Assembly (NCBI RefSeq): GCF_040529055.1 | Contig: NZ_CP132342.1 | Location: forward strand, 2,416,001 to 2,480,000 | Origin: Xanthomonas sontii | GTDB taxonomy: Bacteria > Pseudomonadota > Gammaproteobacteria > Xanthomonadales > Xanthomonadaceae | Length of the DNA stretch: 64,000 nucleotides | Direction: 5' to 3' | Part shown: positions 1 to 9,035 of the stretch, piece after piece | Position numbering within the stretch: position 1 is the stretch's first letter | Layout of the letters: every line of letters starts with the position of its first letter | Notes under the pieces: model-generated | Told to the model about the DNA's origin: nothing | Databases searched by the model: none | What the model saw: the letters and a program-made list of their open reading frames with translations, nothing else | Position numbers and translations under genes: made by a program

Positions 1-606
1 ACGCTGCTCGCCGTAGAAGTCCGGCATGATCTTCAGCGCCGCGGCGAAGCCGATCGCGCCGATCGGCAGGTTGATCAGGAATACCCAGTGCCAGGACGCC
101 ACCTGCACCAGCCAGCCGCCCAGGGTCGGGCCAACCAGCGGCCCGATCAGCGCGGGGATGGCGATGAAGCTCATCGCGCTGAGGAACTGCGCGCGCGACA
201 CCGAGCGCATCACCGCCAGCCGGCCCACCGGCAGCAGCATCGCGCCGCCGATCCCCTGCAGCACCCGCGCGGCCACCAGATACGGCAGCCGCGGCGCCGC
301 CGCGCACAGCAGCGAGCCGAGGGTGAACAGCACGATCGCGGCCAGGAAGGTGCGGCGGGTGCCGTAGCGGTCGGCGATCCAGCCCGAGGCGGGAATGAAC
401 ATCGCCACCGCCAGCGCGTAGCTGAACACCACCGACTGCATCTGCAAGGGGCTCTCGCCCAGGCTGCGCGCCATCGCCGGCAACGCGGTGTTGACGATGG
501 TCGCATCCAGCATCTGCATGAAGATGGCCAGCGACACCAGCCACAGCAGCGGACGGAAACTGCGCGCGTTGGGAACGGCGATCGGATCGGAGGAGGGCGC
601 GGACAT
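1..606 (-). CDS. DHA2-type MFS multidrug exporter, 3'-truncated by window edge
   Basis: Only the first 202 codons are present; the gene runs off the left edge. The protein would be an inner-membrane proton-coupled drug exporter. Visible family features are the N-terminal [11 protein letters not shown] signature in the first membrane segment, the loop motif [11 protein letters not shown], and the antiporter-type [11 protein letters not shown] segment, with six hydrophobic helices recognisable so far. This is the pattern of 14-helix EmrB/DHA2 exporters, though 12-helix forms cannot be excluded from a partial gene. The ATG at 604-606 is followed by a hydrophilic leader of about 20 residues, as usual. 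No adaptor gene is visible upstream; hemE lies 305 bases away on the same strand. Confidence 0.85.
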   Translation of the reverse strand, partial: MSAPSSDPIAVPNARSFRPLLWLVSLAIFMQMLDATIVNTALPAMARSLGESPLQMQSVVFSYALAVAMFIPASGWIADRYGTRRTFLAAIVLFTLGSLLCAAAPRLPYLVAARVLQGIGGAMLLPVGRLAVMRSVSRAQFLSAMSFIAIPALIGPLVGPTLGGWLVQVASWHWVFLINLPIGAIGFAAALKIMPDFYGEQR

Positions 607-757
607 CGGCACGCAGGGCGACGCGAGGGGGCGATAGGATCGCGCAGATCGCGTCGCCGTGTCGTGCAGTTGCGCGCGTTGCGCGCTTGCGATGCAGCGC
701 GCGCTCAGCGATCAGCGCGGTCGACGCAGGTATGGACGGCGCCCTGCAGGCGCCCGC

Positions 758-822
758 GTAGGAGCGGCTTCAGCCGCGATGGGCATTCGCAAAATATCCT
801 GTCGCGGCTGAAGCCGCTCCTG
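758..822. repeat. REP-like hairpin repeat, short form
   Basis: A perfect 20-base inverted repeat (760-779 with 802-821) around a 22-base loop, built on GTAGGAGCGGC. Relatives occur at 17223-17302, 40233-40317 and 52367-52449, so it is a dispersed intergenic family. It lies between hemE and the MFS gene. Confidence 0.85.
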
Positions 823-879
823 CGCGAAAGCGCAAGAGATCGAGCGCACGGTCAGATCGCCGACCGTGCGCGAGACTGG

Positions 880-907
880 AATCCCGAATCCCGAATCCCG
901 AATCCCG
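880..907. repeat. Four tandem AATCCCG heptads
   Basis: Exactly four copies of AATCCCG stand directly 3' of the hemE stop. The same heptad, in both orientations, recurs in three other gaps (23232-23334, 58258-58290, 61115-61198). The rest of the 607-911 gap holds only the hairpin repeat and the presumed MFS promoter region. Confidence 0.8.
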
Positions 908-911
908 GCGT

Positions 912-1979
912 TCAACCACGCCGACTATGCCGCTGCACCGCCGCCACCAATGCCCCGACATGCTCGGGCTGCATGTCCGGCGACAGCCCATGGCCCAGGT
1001 TGAACACGTGGCCGTCCAGCGAGCCGCCGTTGCCGTCGACGTAGCTGCGCAGCACGCGCTGCACTTCGCGGTCGATCGCCTCCGGCGCGCCGTACAGCAT
1101 CGCCGGGTCGAGGTTGCCCTGCAGGGCGACGCGGCCGCCGGTGCGGCGCGCGGCGTCGGCCAGGTCGATGGTCCAGTCCACGCCCACGCCCTCCGCACCG
1201 GAGCCGGCCAGCTCTTCCAGGTAGGGCGCATTGCCCTTGCCGAACAGGATCAGCGGGGTGCGCTCGGCGCCGTCGCCGCGCGCCAGTTCGCGGGCGATGC
1301 GCTGCAGGTAGGGCAGGGAGAACTCGCGGTACATCGCCGGGCTCAGCACACCGCCCCAGGTGTCGAACACCTGCAACGCCTGCGCACCGGCCGCGCGCTG
1401 CGCCGCCAGGTAGGCGATCACCGCGTCGGTGTTGACCGACAGCAGCGCGTGCAGCGCCGCGGGGTCGTTCAGCGCCAGCGCCTTGATCCGCGCGTAGTTG
1501 TCGCTGCCGCCGCCCTCGACCATGTAGCAGGCCAGGGTCCAGGGGCTGCCGGAGAAGCCGATCAGCGGCACGCTGCCGTCCAGTTCGCGGCGGATCACCC
1601 GCACCGCGTCCATCACGTAGCGTAGCTCGGTCTCCATGTCCGGCACGCCGAGCCGGGCGATCGCCGCGGCGTCGCGCACCGGGTGGCGGAACTTGGGGCC
1701 TTCGCCTTCGACGAAGTACAGCTCCAGGCCCATCGCATCGGGAATGGTGAGGATGTCGGAGAACAGGATCGCCGCGTCCAGCGGGAACCGCGCCAGCGGC
1801 TGCAGGGTCACTTCGCAGGCCAGTTCCGGGGTCTTGGCCATGGCCAGGAAGCTGCCGGCGCGGGCGCGGGTGGCGCGGTACTCGGGCAGGTAGCGCCCGG
1901 CCTGGCGCATCAGCCACACGGGGGTCTGGTCCACGGGCTCGCGGCGCAGCGCGCGCAGCAGGCGGTCGTTCTTGAGCAT
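912..1979 (-). CDS. hemE: Uroporphyrinogen decarboxylase
   Basis: A 355-residue cytoplasmic enzyme that removes the four acetate carboxyls of uroporphyrinogen III to give coproporphyrinogen III in heme synthesis. The N-terminal family signature [16 protein letters not shown] is intact, as are [12 protein letters not shown] and the second signature [16 protein letters not shown]; length is typical. An upstream in-frame ATG at 2012 would add 11 residues, but the chosen ATG is preceded by AGGAATCCCC, a good ribosome site, and gives the usual N-terminus (MLKNDRLL). It lies 10 bases after the WGR-domain gene and is probably cotranscribed with it. Shape and length match family members throughout. 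Confidence 0.97.
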   Translation of the reverse strand: MLKNDRLLRALRREPVDQTPVWLMRQAGRYLPEYRATRARAGSFLAMAKTPELACEVTLQPLARFPLDAAILFSDILTIPDAMGLELYFVEGEGPKFRHPVRDAAAIARLGVPDMETELRYVMDAVRVIRRELDGSVPLIGFSGSPWTLACYMVEGGGSDNYARIKALALNDPAALHALLSVNTDAVIAYLAAQRAAGAQALQVFDTWGGVLSPAMYREFSLPYLQRIARELARGDGAERTPLILFGKGNAPYLEELAGSGAEGVGVDWTIDLADAARRTGGRVALQGNLDPAMLYGAPEAIDREVQRVLRSYVDGNGGSLDGHVFNLGHGLSPDMQPEHVGALVAAVQRHSRRG

Positions 1980-1989
1980 GGGGGATTCC

Positions 1990-2244
1990 TTAGCGCGGCG
2001 CGTCGGCGCCACGGGTGAACATGACCTGGAAGCCGCGCTTGAGCTGGGCGTCGCGGGCTTTCTCGAAGGCGGCGTTGGCGTCTTCCTGCTGCAGGTAGAG
2101 CTCGCGCCGCAGCTGCGCGCGGCCGCCGATCTGGCCGCTCTCGCGCAACAGTTCCCAGCCGCCGAGCAGGTCCGGCTGCAGGGTCAGCTGCAGGTAGCGT
2201 GGCGGCTCGTTGCCGTCGGGGCGTTGCTGGAGGAAGACGCGCAT
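1990..2244 (-). CDS. WGR-domain protein
   Basis: An 84-residue protein that is almost entirely one WGR-like domain: [19 protein letters not shown] followed by [14 protein letters not shown] and a helix with [14 protein letters not shown] domains occur in PARPs, in MolR-type regulators and as stand-alone bacterial proteins; some bind nucleic acid. The central WGR-type turn here reads IGGR. No catalytic domain is attached, so the function cannot be assigned. It stands immediately upstream of hemE on the same strand, an arrangement that suggests an operon but gives no functional link. Confidence 0.8.
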   Translation of the reverse strand: MRVFLQQRPDGNEPPRYLQLTLQPDLLGGWELLRESGQIGGRAQLRRELYLQQEDANAAFEKARDAQLKRGFQVMFTRGADAPR

Positions 2245-2307
2245 GTGCCGATTGTAGCGGGTGCCGGTGCAGGCGACGTGGCCCGGTCGGCGGAACGCAG
2301 CGGCCGC

Positions 2308-3261
2308 TCAGCCGGCACGGAAGCCGCGGCGATACGCCGACGGCGGCAACCCCAGGTCGCGCGTGAACTGCAGGCGCAGCGCGCCGGCACTGCCGAAGCC
2401 GCAGTCGGCGGCGATGCGCTCCAGCGGCAGGTCGGTGCGCTCCAGCAGTTGCTGGGCGCGGACCAGGCGCTGGTGCGCCAGCCACTGCACCACGGTGGTC
2501 CCGGTCACCTGGCGGAACTGCCGGGTGAAGCTGCGCCGACTCATCCGCGCGTGCGCGGCCAGCGCGTCCAGGCGCAGCGGCTGGTCCAGGCGCTGCAGCA
2601 TCCAGTCCAGGGTCGGGCCCAACTGGGCGTCGCGGCGGCTGGCCGGCAGCGGCTGTTCGATGTACTGCGCCTGCCCGCCCTGGCGGTGCGGTGCCACCAC
2701 CAGGCGCCGGGCGATGCGGTTGGCGACCTCGGCGCCGTGGCGGCGCCGCACCAGGTGCAGGCAGCAGTCGATGCCGGCGACGGTGCCGGCCGAGGTCAGC
2801 ACGTCGCCGTCGTCCACGTACAGCACGTCCGGCTGCAGCCGTACCTGTGGATGGCGCTGCGCGAAGCGCGTCAGCGCCGCCCAGTGGGTGGTGGCGGGGC
2901 GGTCGTCGAGCAGGCCGGCGTCGGCCAGCACGAAGGTGCCCAGGCACAGGCCCACCACCTGTGCTCCGGCGGCGTGGGCGCGGCGCAGCGCCTGGCACAG
3001 CGCCGCCGGCGCCGGCTCGGCGGCGTCGCGCCAGGACGGCACGATCACCGTGTCGGCGCCGTCCAGCGCCTCCAGGCCGTGCTGCACCTGGATGGCGAAG
3101 CCGGCGTCGGTGCGCAGCAGTCCCGGCTCGGCGGCACACACGCGCAGGTCGAAGGCCGGCAGGTCGGTGTCCGGCCGCGCCTCGAACACCTGGCAGGGCA
3201 CCGCCAGGTGGAAGGGGCTGATGCGATCGAAGGCGACCACGGCGATGCAATGCGGCGACAT
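2308..3261 (-). CDS. GlxA-family transcriptional regulator (DJ-1/PfpI plus AraC)
   Basis: A 317-residue two-domain regulator. Residues 1-175 form a DJ-1/PfpI (class I glutamine amidotransferase-like) fold with a nucleophile-elbow-like Cys106 in VVGLCLGTF; residues about 218-315 are an AraC helix-turn-helix pair ending in the typical GFGSAGALRLQFTRDLGLPPSAYR. Such proteins sense small amine or amino-acid-related ligands and regulate nearby catabolic genes. It is divergent from the cysteine hydrolase-cupin pair starting 90 bases away, which makes those genes the likely targets (inference). The start ATG at 3261 leaves a conventional IAVVAFDRISPFHLAVP first strand. Confidence 0.9.
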   Translation of the reverse strand: MSPHCIAVVAFDRISPFHLAVPCQVFEARPDTDLPAFDLRVCAAEPGLLRTDAGFAIQVQHGLEALDGADTVIVPSWRDAAEPAPAALCQALRRAHAAGAQVVGLCLGTFVLADAGLLDDRPATTHWAALTRFAQRHPQVRLQPDVLYVDDGDVLTSAGTVAGIDCCLHLVRRRHGAEVANRIARRLVVAPHRQGGQAQYIEQPLPASRRDAQLGPTLDWMLQRLDQPLRLDALAAHARMSRRSFTRQFRQVTGTTVVQWLAHQRLVRAQQLLERTDLPLERIAADCGFGSAGALRLQFTRDLGLPPSAYRRGFRAG

Positions 3262-3350
3262 GGCCCGATTTTAGCGAAAACGGTGTTTCGGGCCACTCGT
3301 CGGCGCAGGTGCGGCCACCGACACTGGCTGCCCCTTCGCCGGAGTCACCC

Positions 3351-3974
3351 ATGTCCTCTCCCCGCCGCGCCCTGCTGGTCATCGACGTCCAGAACGAGTA
3401 CTTCGACGGCGCGCTGCCCATCGCCCATCCGCCGGTGGCGCAGTCGTTGCCCAACATCCTGCAGGCCATGGACGCGGCGCAGGCGCACGGCGTGCCGGTG
3501 CTGGTGGTGCAGCACACCGCGCCGGCGCAGGCGCCGGTGTTCGCCGAGGGCAGCGCCGGTTGGGCGTTGCACCCGCAGGTCGCCGCGCGGCCGCATGCGC
3601 GCCTGCTGCGCAAGACCCGGCCGAGCGTGTTCGCCGACACCGAGCTGGCCGACTGGCTGCAGCAGCACGTGATCGACACGCTGACCGTGGCCGGCTACAT
3701 GACCCACAACTGCAACGCCTCCACCGTGTACGAGGCCTTCCACCGCGGGTTGGCGGTGGAAGTGCTGGGCGACGCCAGCGGCGCGCTGCCGTATGCCAAC
3801 GCCGCCGGCCAGGCCAGCGCCGAGGAGATCCATCGGGTGTTAGGGGTGGTGTTCCACAGCAACTTCGCCGCGGTCGCCGACACCGCGCAGTGGATCGCGG
3901 CGGTGCAGGCAGGGCAGCCGCTGCCGCGCGACAACGTGCTGCAGTCCAACCGCCGCGCGCGGGACCTGGCATGA
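3351..3974 (+). CDS. Isochorismatase-family cysteine hydrolase
   Basis: A 207-residue hydrolase of the isochorismatase/nicotinamidase superfamily. The catalytic triad is visible as Asp12 (LLVIDVQNEY), Lys88 (LLRKTRPSVF) and Cys121 (GYMTHNCNAST), with the family cis-peptide region just before the cysteine. Substrates in this family range from isochorismate to amides and carbamoyl compounds; specificity cannot be read here. The ATG at 3351 follows GGAG at good spacing; an in-frame start at 3309 is less likely. The stop overlaps the ATG of the following cupin gene by four bases, so the two are translationally coupled. Confidence 0.9.
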   Translation: MSSPRRALLVIDVQNEYFDGALPIAHPPVAQSLPNILQAMDAAQAHGVPVLVVQHTAPAQAPVFAEGSAGWALHPQVAARPHARLLRKTRPSVFADTELADWLQQHVIDTLTVAGYMTHNCNASTVYEAFHRGLAVEVLGDASGALPYANAAGQASAEEIHRVLGVVFHSNFAAVADTAQWIAAVQAGQPLPRDNVLQSNRRARDLA

Positions 3975-4294
3975 GCGGCATGCCGCGGGTGCTGCGTGCG
4001 CGCGAGTTCACCGGCAGCCGCGCCTGGGAGGCGCTGCCGGTGGCGCTGCTGGACGGGATCGGCGTGCGCATCCATTGGACGGACCAATCGTACGTTTGGC
4101 ACGTCAACGACGGGGCGGAAGTATTCGTGGTGCTGGATGGGCAGGTGCAGATGCGCTGGCGCGCGCACGGCACCGAGCAGGCGGCGCTGCTGCAAGCCGG
4201 CGACGTGTTCCATGCGCCGGAAGGCACCGAGCACGTGGCGCACCCGCAGGGTCCGGCGCGGGTGCTGGTGGTGGAGCGCGACGGCAGTCCGTGA
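3971..4294 (+). CDS. Single-domain cupin protein
   Basis: A 107-residue small cupin. The first cupin motif contains His44 and Glu50 in YVWHVNDGAEVFVVLDG and the second contains His88 in HAPEGTEHVAHP, so a metal site is plausible. The first motif has one histidine rather than the usual HxH. It starts inside the stop codon of the cysteine hydrolase (ATGA), indicating one operon and probably one pathway, possibly under the divergent GlxA-type regulator. Reaction unknown; it could be an isomerase, a dioxygenase-like enzyme or a ligand-binding accessory protein. Confidence 0.85.
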   Translation: MSGMPRVLRAREFTGSRAWEALPVALLDGIGVRIHWTDQSYVWHVNDGAEVFVVLDGQVQMRWRAHGTEQAALLQAGDVFHAPEGTEHVAHPQGPARVLVVERDGSP

Positions 4295-4662
4295 GCGTTC
4301 GGGATCCGCTCCTGACCGGCGGGGGCTTCGATAGCGCCCGGGACGTGCCGCCGTCGATGACGCGTGTACAGGGCGAAGCACACTGCGCGTTCTGATGTGC
4401 GTTCTATCACGGAGCCATCACTGGCGATCTGGCGTCATTGGGACAGGCTATGCCGCTGCGTGCGCACAGAGATCCTGGTGTCACGGCATCGCCAATCACC
4501 ACGAGTGCGGACGCGGCCGGCATGCGAAGCCAGAGCGATGGGCGGTTCCCTGGGCAGCACCCAAACATCGGCGCGGAACGCGATCACGTCGCGCGCCACG
4601 TTGCCATCCACGATGACAGTGCGGCGCCGCGCGCAACACGCTGGCGTGCGGCGGGGTATGCG
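4295..4662 (+). other. Gap before the RND operon
   Basis: 368 bases without a convincing gene. The adaptor reading frame is open back to a TTG at 4438, but the translated stretch is atypical (rich in Arg and His, no conserved start). It presumably holds the efflux-operon promoter; no clear -35/-10 pair was recognised. Confidence 0.5.
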
Positions 4663-5838
4663 ATGCCACACGCTGCGCGCGGCATGGGCCGGGTGGCACT
4701 GCTGGCCGGACTGGCCGCGCTCAGCCTGATGATCCTCGGCGCATGGGTTTGGCACGCGCACCGCCAGCAGCCCGCGCCGGCGCAGGAACCATTGCGCGTG
4801 CAGACCATGACCGTCGCGCCGCACCGGGTGCCGGACATCATCGAGACCTCCGGCACCCTGTTGTCGCCGCAGACCGTGGAAGTGCGCGCGCAGGCCGACG
4901 GGGTGCTGCAGTCGGTGCTGATCCATGACGGCGAGCAGGTCCACGCCGGGCAACTGCTGTTCACCATCGATCCGCGTCCGCTGCGCGCGGCGTTGGCGCA
5001 GGCGCGCGCCACCCTGGCCCGCGACCAGGCGCTGGCGGCGGATGCGGCCGATACCGAGGCGCGCTACGCCAAGCTGTCCAGGACCGGCGCGGTCGATCCC
5101 AAGACCTACACCACCGCGGCCGACACGCTGCGCTCGCTGCGCGGCACCGTCGCCGCCGACCAGGCGCAGGTCGAGCAGACGCAGCTGTCGCTGGCCTACA
5201 CCCAGGTCCGCGCGCCCATCGACGGCCGCGCCGGCGCCATCGCGGTCAAGCCGGGCAACCTGGTGTCCAGCGGGTCCAGCACCGCGCTGGTCACGCTCAA
5301 CGTCAGCACGCCGATCGAGGTGCGGTTCGCCCTGGCGCATGTGCAGGTCGATGCGGTGCGCGCCGCGCCGCTGGGGCACCAGGGCCTGGGGCTGCCGGTG
5401 CTGGCGCTGGATGCGGTGAGCGGCACGCTGCTCGAGCGCGGCGAGGTGGCGTTTCTCGACAACGCCTTCGACACCAGCAGCGGCACGCTGGAGCTGCGCG
5501 CACGCTTCGCCAACGCCGGCGCCACGTTGTGGCCGGGGCAGTTCGTCACCGTGCGGGTGATCCTGGCAGAGGACCCGCAGGCGCTGTCGGTGCCCGAGAG
5601 CGCTTTGCAGCAGGGACAGAAGGGGCCGTACGTGTACTGCGTGGTCGATGGCCACGCCGCGGCGCGGCCGCTGACCGTGGCGCGGATGGTCGACGGGCAG
5701 GCGGTGATCGCCAAGGGCCTGCGCGCGGGCGATCGCGTCATCCTCACCGTGCCCAACGAACTGCGCGACGGCACCGCGGTGCAATCCGGCAACCCGCACG
5801 CCACGCCGACCGCGGCGGCGACCGGACGGCCTGCGTGA
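4663..5838 (+). CDS. RND efflux periplasmic adaptor (membrane fusion protein)
   Basis: About 391 residues from the chosen ATG. It links the inner-membrane RND pump to the outer-membrane channel. A single N-terminal membrane segment (roughly residues 8-28) anchors it. The barrel-sandwich half-motifs flank a coiled-coil hairpin (ALAQARATLARDQALAADA... to AQVEQTQLSLAYTQVRAP), the usual HlyD/AcrA layout. ATGs at 4522 and 4663 and a TTG at 4438 are in frame; 4663 places the membrane anchor at the N-terminus and is preferred. The end overlaps the pump's GTG start (GTGA), so translation is coupled. Closest type is MdtA/MexE-like; substrate unknown. Confidence 0.9.
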   Translation: MPHAARGMGRVALLAGLAALSLMILGAWVWHAHRQQPAPAQEPLRVQTMTVAPHRVPDIIETSGTLLSPQTVEVRAQADGVLQSVLIHDGEQVHAGQLLFTIDPRPLRAALAQARATLARDQALAADAADTEARYAKLSRTGAVDPKTYTTAADTLRSLRGTVAADQAQVEQTQLSLAYTQVRAPIDGRAGAIAVKPGNLVSSGSSTALVTLNVSTPIEVRFALAHVQVDAVRAAPLGHQGLGLPVLALDAVSGTLLERGEVAFLDNAFDTSSGTLELRARFANAGATLWPGQFVTVRVILAEDPQALSVPESALQQGQKGPYVYCVVDGHAAARPLTVARMVDGQAVIAKGLRAGDRVILTVPNELRDGTAVQSGNPHATPTAAATGRPA

Positions 5839-8800
5839 ATCTGTCGGCGCTGTTCATCCGCCGCGCGGTGATGACCTCGGTGCTGATGATCGCGCTGGTG
5901 CTGGCCGGCGGCATGGCCTACTTCGCGCTGCCGGTCAGCGAGCTGCCCGACGTCAGCTTCCCGACCATCACCGTCAACATGTCGCTGCCCGGCGCCAATC
6001 CCGAGACCATGGCCGCGGCCGTGGCGACGCCGCTGGAGCGCCAGTTCAGCGGCCTGCCCGGGCTGGACACGATGAGTTCGACCAGCAGCGTCGGCAGTAC
6101 GCGCATCGTGTTGCAGTTCGCGTTGAGCCGCAATGTCGATGCCGCCGCGCAGGACGTGCAGAACGCGGTGTCGCAGGCGGCCGGCCTGCTGCCGCGCGAG
6201 ATCAACCCCGCGCAGATCCAGAAGGAGGATCCCAGCGCCGCGCCGATCATGCACCTGATCCTGCGCTCGAAGACCATCGCGCTGCCGCTGCTCAACCAGT
6301 TCGCCAAGGATCGCGTGGCGCTGCGCCTGGCCTCGGTGCCGGGCGCCGGCCAGATCGATGTCAACGGCGCGCAGAAGTACGCGGTGCGCCTGTTCGTCAA
6401 TCCGCACCTGCTCGCCGCCCGCCACCTGGGCTTCGACCAGGTGGTCTCGGCGGTGCAGGCGGGCAACAGCAACGCGCCGGCCGGCACGCTGATGGGGCGC
6501 GCGCGGTCCTACACCGTGCGCGCCGACGGCCAGCTCAAGCGCGCGGCCGATTTCGACGCCATGGTGCTGAGCTATGCGGACGGTGCGCCGGTGCGCCTGC
6601 GCGACGTCGGCCATGCCGAGGACAGCGTCGAGAACCTGCAGACCGCCGCCTCGCTCAACGGCCAGCGCGCGATCGAGATCAACATCCACCGCCAGCCGGG
6701 CGCCAACACGCTGTCGGTGACCCAGGGCATCCAGGCGGCGCTGCCGGGGATCCGCGCGCAGTTGCCCGGCGACGCCCAGCTCGACGTGCTCTACGACCGC
6801 GGCGACTACATCGGCGCCTCGGTGGAGGATGTGGAGTGGACCTTGGTCGGCTCGCTGGTGCTGGTGATCGTGGTGATCCTGCTGTTCCTGCGCAGCTGGA
6901 TGGCGACCCTGATCGTGGCGCTGGTGCTGCCGACCTCGCTGATCGGCACCTTCGCGGTGATGCGCCTGCTGCACTTCAGCCTGGACAACATCTCGATGCT
7001 GGCGCTGACCCTGTCGGTCGGCTTCGTGGTCGACGATGCCATCGTGGTCATCGAGAACATCGTCCGCCACGCCGAGCAGGGCGCCAGCCGCATGGACGCG
7101 GCCATCGCCGCCTCGCGCGAGATCGGCTTCACCGTGCTGTCGATGACGGTGTCGCTGTCGGCGGTATTCCTGCCGATCGTGTTCATGGGCGGGCTGGTCG
7201 GAAGGCTGTTCTCCGAGTTCGGCATGGTGATCGCGATCGCGGTGATCCTGTCCGGCATCGTCTCGCTGACCCTGACGCCGATGCTCGCCAGCCGCTGGCT
7301 CGATCCGAAGAAGAGCACGGGCTGGGTATTCGAGCGCTTCGACCGGCTGGTCGACGCCAGCGAACGCGGCTACGCGCGCTCGCTGGCCTGGGCGACCGAG
7401 CGCATCGGCCTGATGTGCGTCATCGGTGTGGCCACCCTGGTCGGCACCGCCGGCGTCTACGCCGTGGTCGAGAAGGGCTTCATCCCGCAGGTGGATTCGG
7501 GAAAGATCGACGGCGATACCCGCGTGCCCGAGGGCACCGCCTTCGCCGACTTCGTGGCCAAGCAGGCGGCGGTGGTGAAGATCATCCAGCGCAATCCCAA
7601 CGTGGCCAACGTGGAGTCGGTGATCGGTTCGGACAATTCGCTCAGCAACAGCGGGCGCCTGCTGATCGGGCTCAAGCCGCTGTCCGAGCGCAGCGGCAGC
7701 GCCGAGGAGGTGATCCAGGACGTGCGCAAGCAGGTCGCCGCGATCCAGGGCATCACCCTCAACATGCGCAATCCGCCGGCGATCGACATGGGGCCGACGG
7801 CCTCGAACGGATCGCTGCAGTACGTGCTGCAATCCACCGACCAGAAGGCGCTGTACGCCCAGTCCGACAGCATCCTGCAGCGCCTGCGGCAATTGCGCGA
7901 CGTGCAGGATCCGCAGAGCGACCTGCAGCTCAAGAACCCGGAGATCGAGGTGGTCCTGCACCGCGAGCAGGCCGCCGCGCTGGGCGTCACCGCCGCCGGC
8001 CTGCAGGACACCCTGGCCAGCGCCTACGGTGGCCGCAAGATCAGCACCATCTACGGCGACACCGATCAGTACGAAGTGCTGCTGCAGGTCGACCCCGCGG
8101 CGCAGGCCGACCTCAACGGCCTGGATGCGCTGTCGTTCAACGGCAACCAGAATCCCGGCATCACCGCGATCGGCACGCAGACCTCCAACAGCAGCTCCGG
8201 CACCAGCGCAGTGCTGACCGCCGCCGGCGGCCCGATGGTGCCGCTGCGCGCGGTGGCCGACGTGCGCATGGGCGTGGGGCCGGTGGCGATCAACCATTAC
8301 GCCGGCCTGCCGGCGGTGACGCTGTCGATGAACCTGGCGCCGGGCGTGTCGCTGGGCGAGGCCGCCGCCGGCATCGGCAACCTGATGGCGCAGACCCTGG
8401 GCAAGGACGACGCGCGCGCCATCAGCGGCCAGTTCGCCGGTTCGGCGCAGGCCTTCGAGAATTCGATGAAGACCTTGCCGATGCTGCTGCTGATCACCGT
8501 GCTGCTGATCTATGGCGTGCTGGCGATCCTGTACGAGAACGCGCTGCACCCGATCACCATCCTGACCTCGCTGCCGCTGGCCGGGTTCGGTGCCATCCTG
8601 ATGCTGGTGCTGTTCCGCCAGGAGCTCAATCTCTTCAGCTTCGTCGGCCTGATCCTGCTGGTCGGGCTGGTCAAGAAGAACGGCATCATGATGGTGGACT
8701 GCGCGCTGGACCTTGAGCGCTCGGGCGATGCGCGCTGGCAGCAGCCGCGCGCGGCGATGCTGGAAGCGGCGACGGTGCGCTTCCGCCCGATCATGATGAC

Positions 8801-9035
8801 CACCCTGGCGGCGGTGCTGGGCTCGTTGCCGATCGCGCTGGGTTTCGGCGCCGGCGCCGAGGCGCGGCGCCCGCTCGGCATCGCCGTGGTCGGCGGCCTG
8901 CTGTTCTCGCAGGCGCTGACCCTGTATCTGACCCCGGCCTTCCACATCGCGATGGCCGAGTGGCTGGCGCGCCGCCGCGCACGTCGCAACGGCACCGCGC
9001 CGCCATCGGCGCCGACGCTGCCGGAGCCGGCCTGA
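5835..9035 (+). CDS. RND multidrug efflux pump permease (MdtB/MdtC-like)
   Basis: A 1066-residue inner-membrane proton antiporter, full length for the HAE-1/MdtB type. It opens with NLSALFIRRAVMTSVLM and has the two-fold repeated layout of 12 helices with large periplasmic loops. The proton-relay aspartates Asp400-Asp401 are present in helix 4 (GFVVDDAIVVIEN), and a conserved lysine pair stands in GLVKKNGIMMVD. The GTG start overlaps the adaptor stop and the TGA overlaps the ATG of the outer-membrane factor, giving a tightly coupled three-gene operon. The drug profile cannot be predicted from sequence. Confidence 0.95.
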   Translation: MNLSALFIRRAVMTSVLMIALVLAGGMAYFALPVSELPDVSFPTITVNMSLPGANPETMAAAVATPLERQFSGLPGLDTMSSTSSVGSTRIVLQFALSRNVDAAAQDVQNAVSQAAGLLPREINPAQIQKEDPSAAPIMHLILRSKTIALPLLNQFAKDRVALRLASVPGAGQIDVNGAQKYAVRLFVNPHLLAARHLGFDQVVSAVQAGNSNAPAGTLMGRARSYTVRADGQLKRAADFDAMVLSYADGAPVRLRDVGHAEDSVENLQTAASLNGQRAIEINIHRQPGANTLSVTQGIQAALPGIRAQLPGDAQLDVLYDRGDYIGASVEDVEWTLVGSLVLVIVVILLFLRSWMATLIVALVLPTSLIGTFAVMRLLHFSLDNISMLALTLSVGFVVDDAIVVIENIVRHAEQGASRMDAAIAASREIGFTVLSMTVSLSAVFLPIVFMGGLVGRLFSEFGMVIAIAVILSGIVSLTLTPMLASRWLDPKKSTGWVFERFDRLVDASERGYARSLAWATERIGLMCVIGVATLVGTAGVYAVVEKGFIPQVDSGKIDGDTRVPEGTAFADFVAKQAAVVKIIQRNPNVANVESVIGSDNSLSNSGRLLIGLKPLSERSGSAEEVIQDVRKQVAAIQGITLNMRNPPAIDMGPTASNGSLQYVLQSTDQKALYAQSDSILQRLRQLRDVQDPQSDLQLKNPEIEVVLHREQAAALGVTAAGLQDTLASAYGGRKISTIYGDTDQYEVLLQVDPAAQADLNGLDALSFNGNQNPGITAIGTQTSNSSSGTSAVLTAAGGPMVPLRAVADVRMGVGPVAINHYAGLPAVTLSMNLAPGVSLGEAAAGIGNLMAQTLGKDDARAISGQFAGSAQAFENSMKTLPMLLLITVLLIYGVLAILYENALHPITILTSLPLAGFGAILMLVLFRQELNLFSFVGLILLVGLVKKNGIMMVDCALDLERSGDARWQQPRAAMLEAATVRFRPIMMTTLAAVLGSLPIALGFGAGAEARRPLGIAVVGGLLFSQALTLYLTPAFHIAMAEWLARRRARRNGTAPPSAPTLPEPA

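Noticed and set aside
880..907. Possible CRISPR array from short tandem heptads
   Set aside because: The units are 7 bases with no spacers, and no cas gene is in the window.
4438..4662. 75-residue N-terminal extension of the efflux adaptor
   Set aside because: It would start at TTG, has atypical composition and would bury the membrane anchor; an ATG at 4663 is better.
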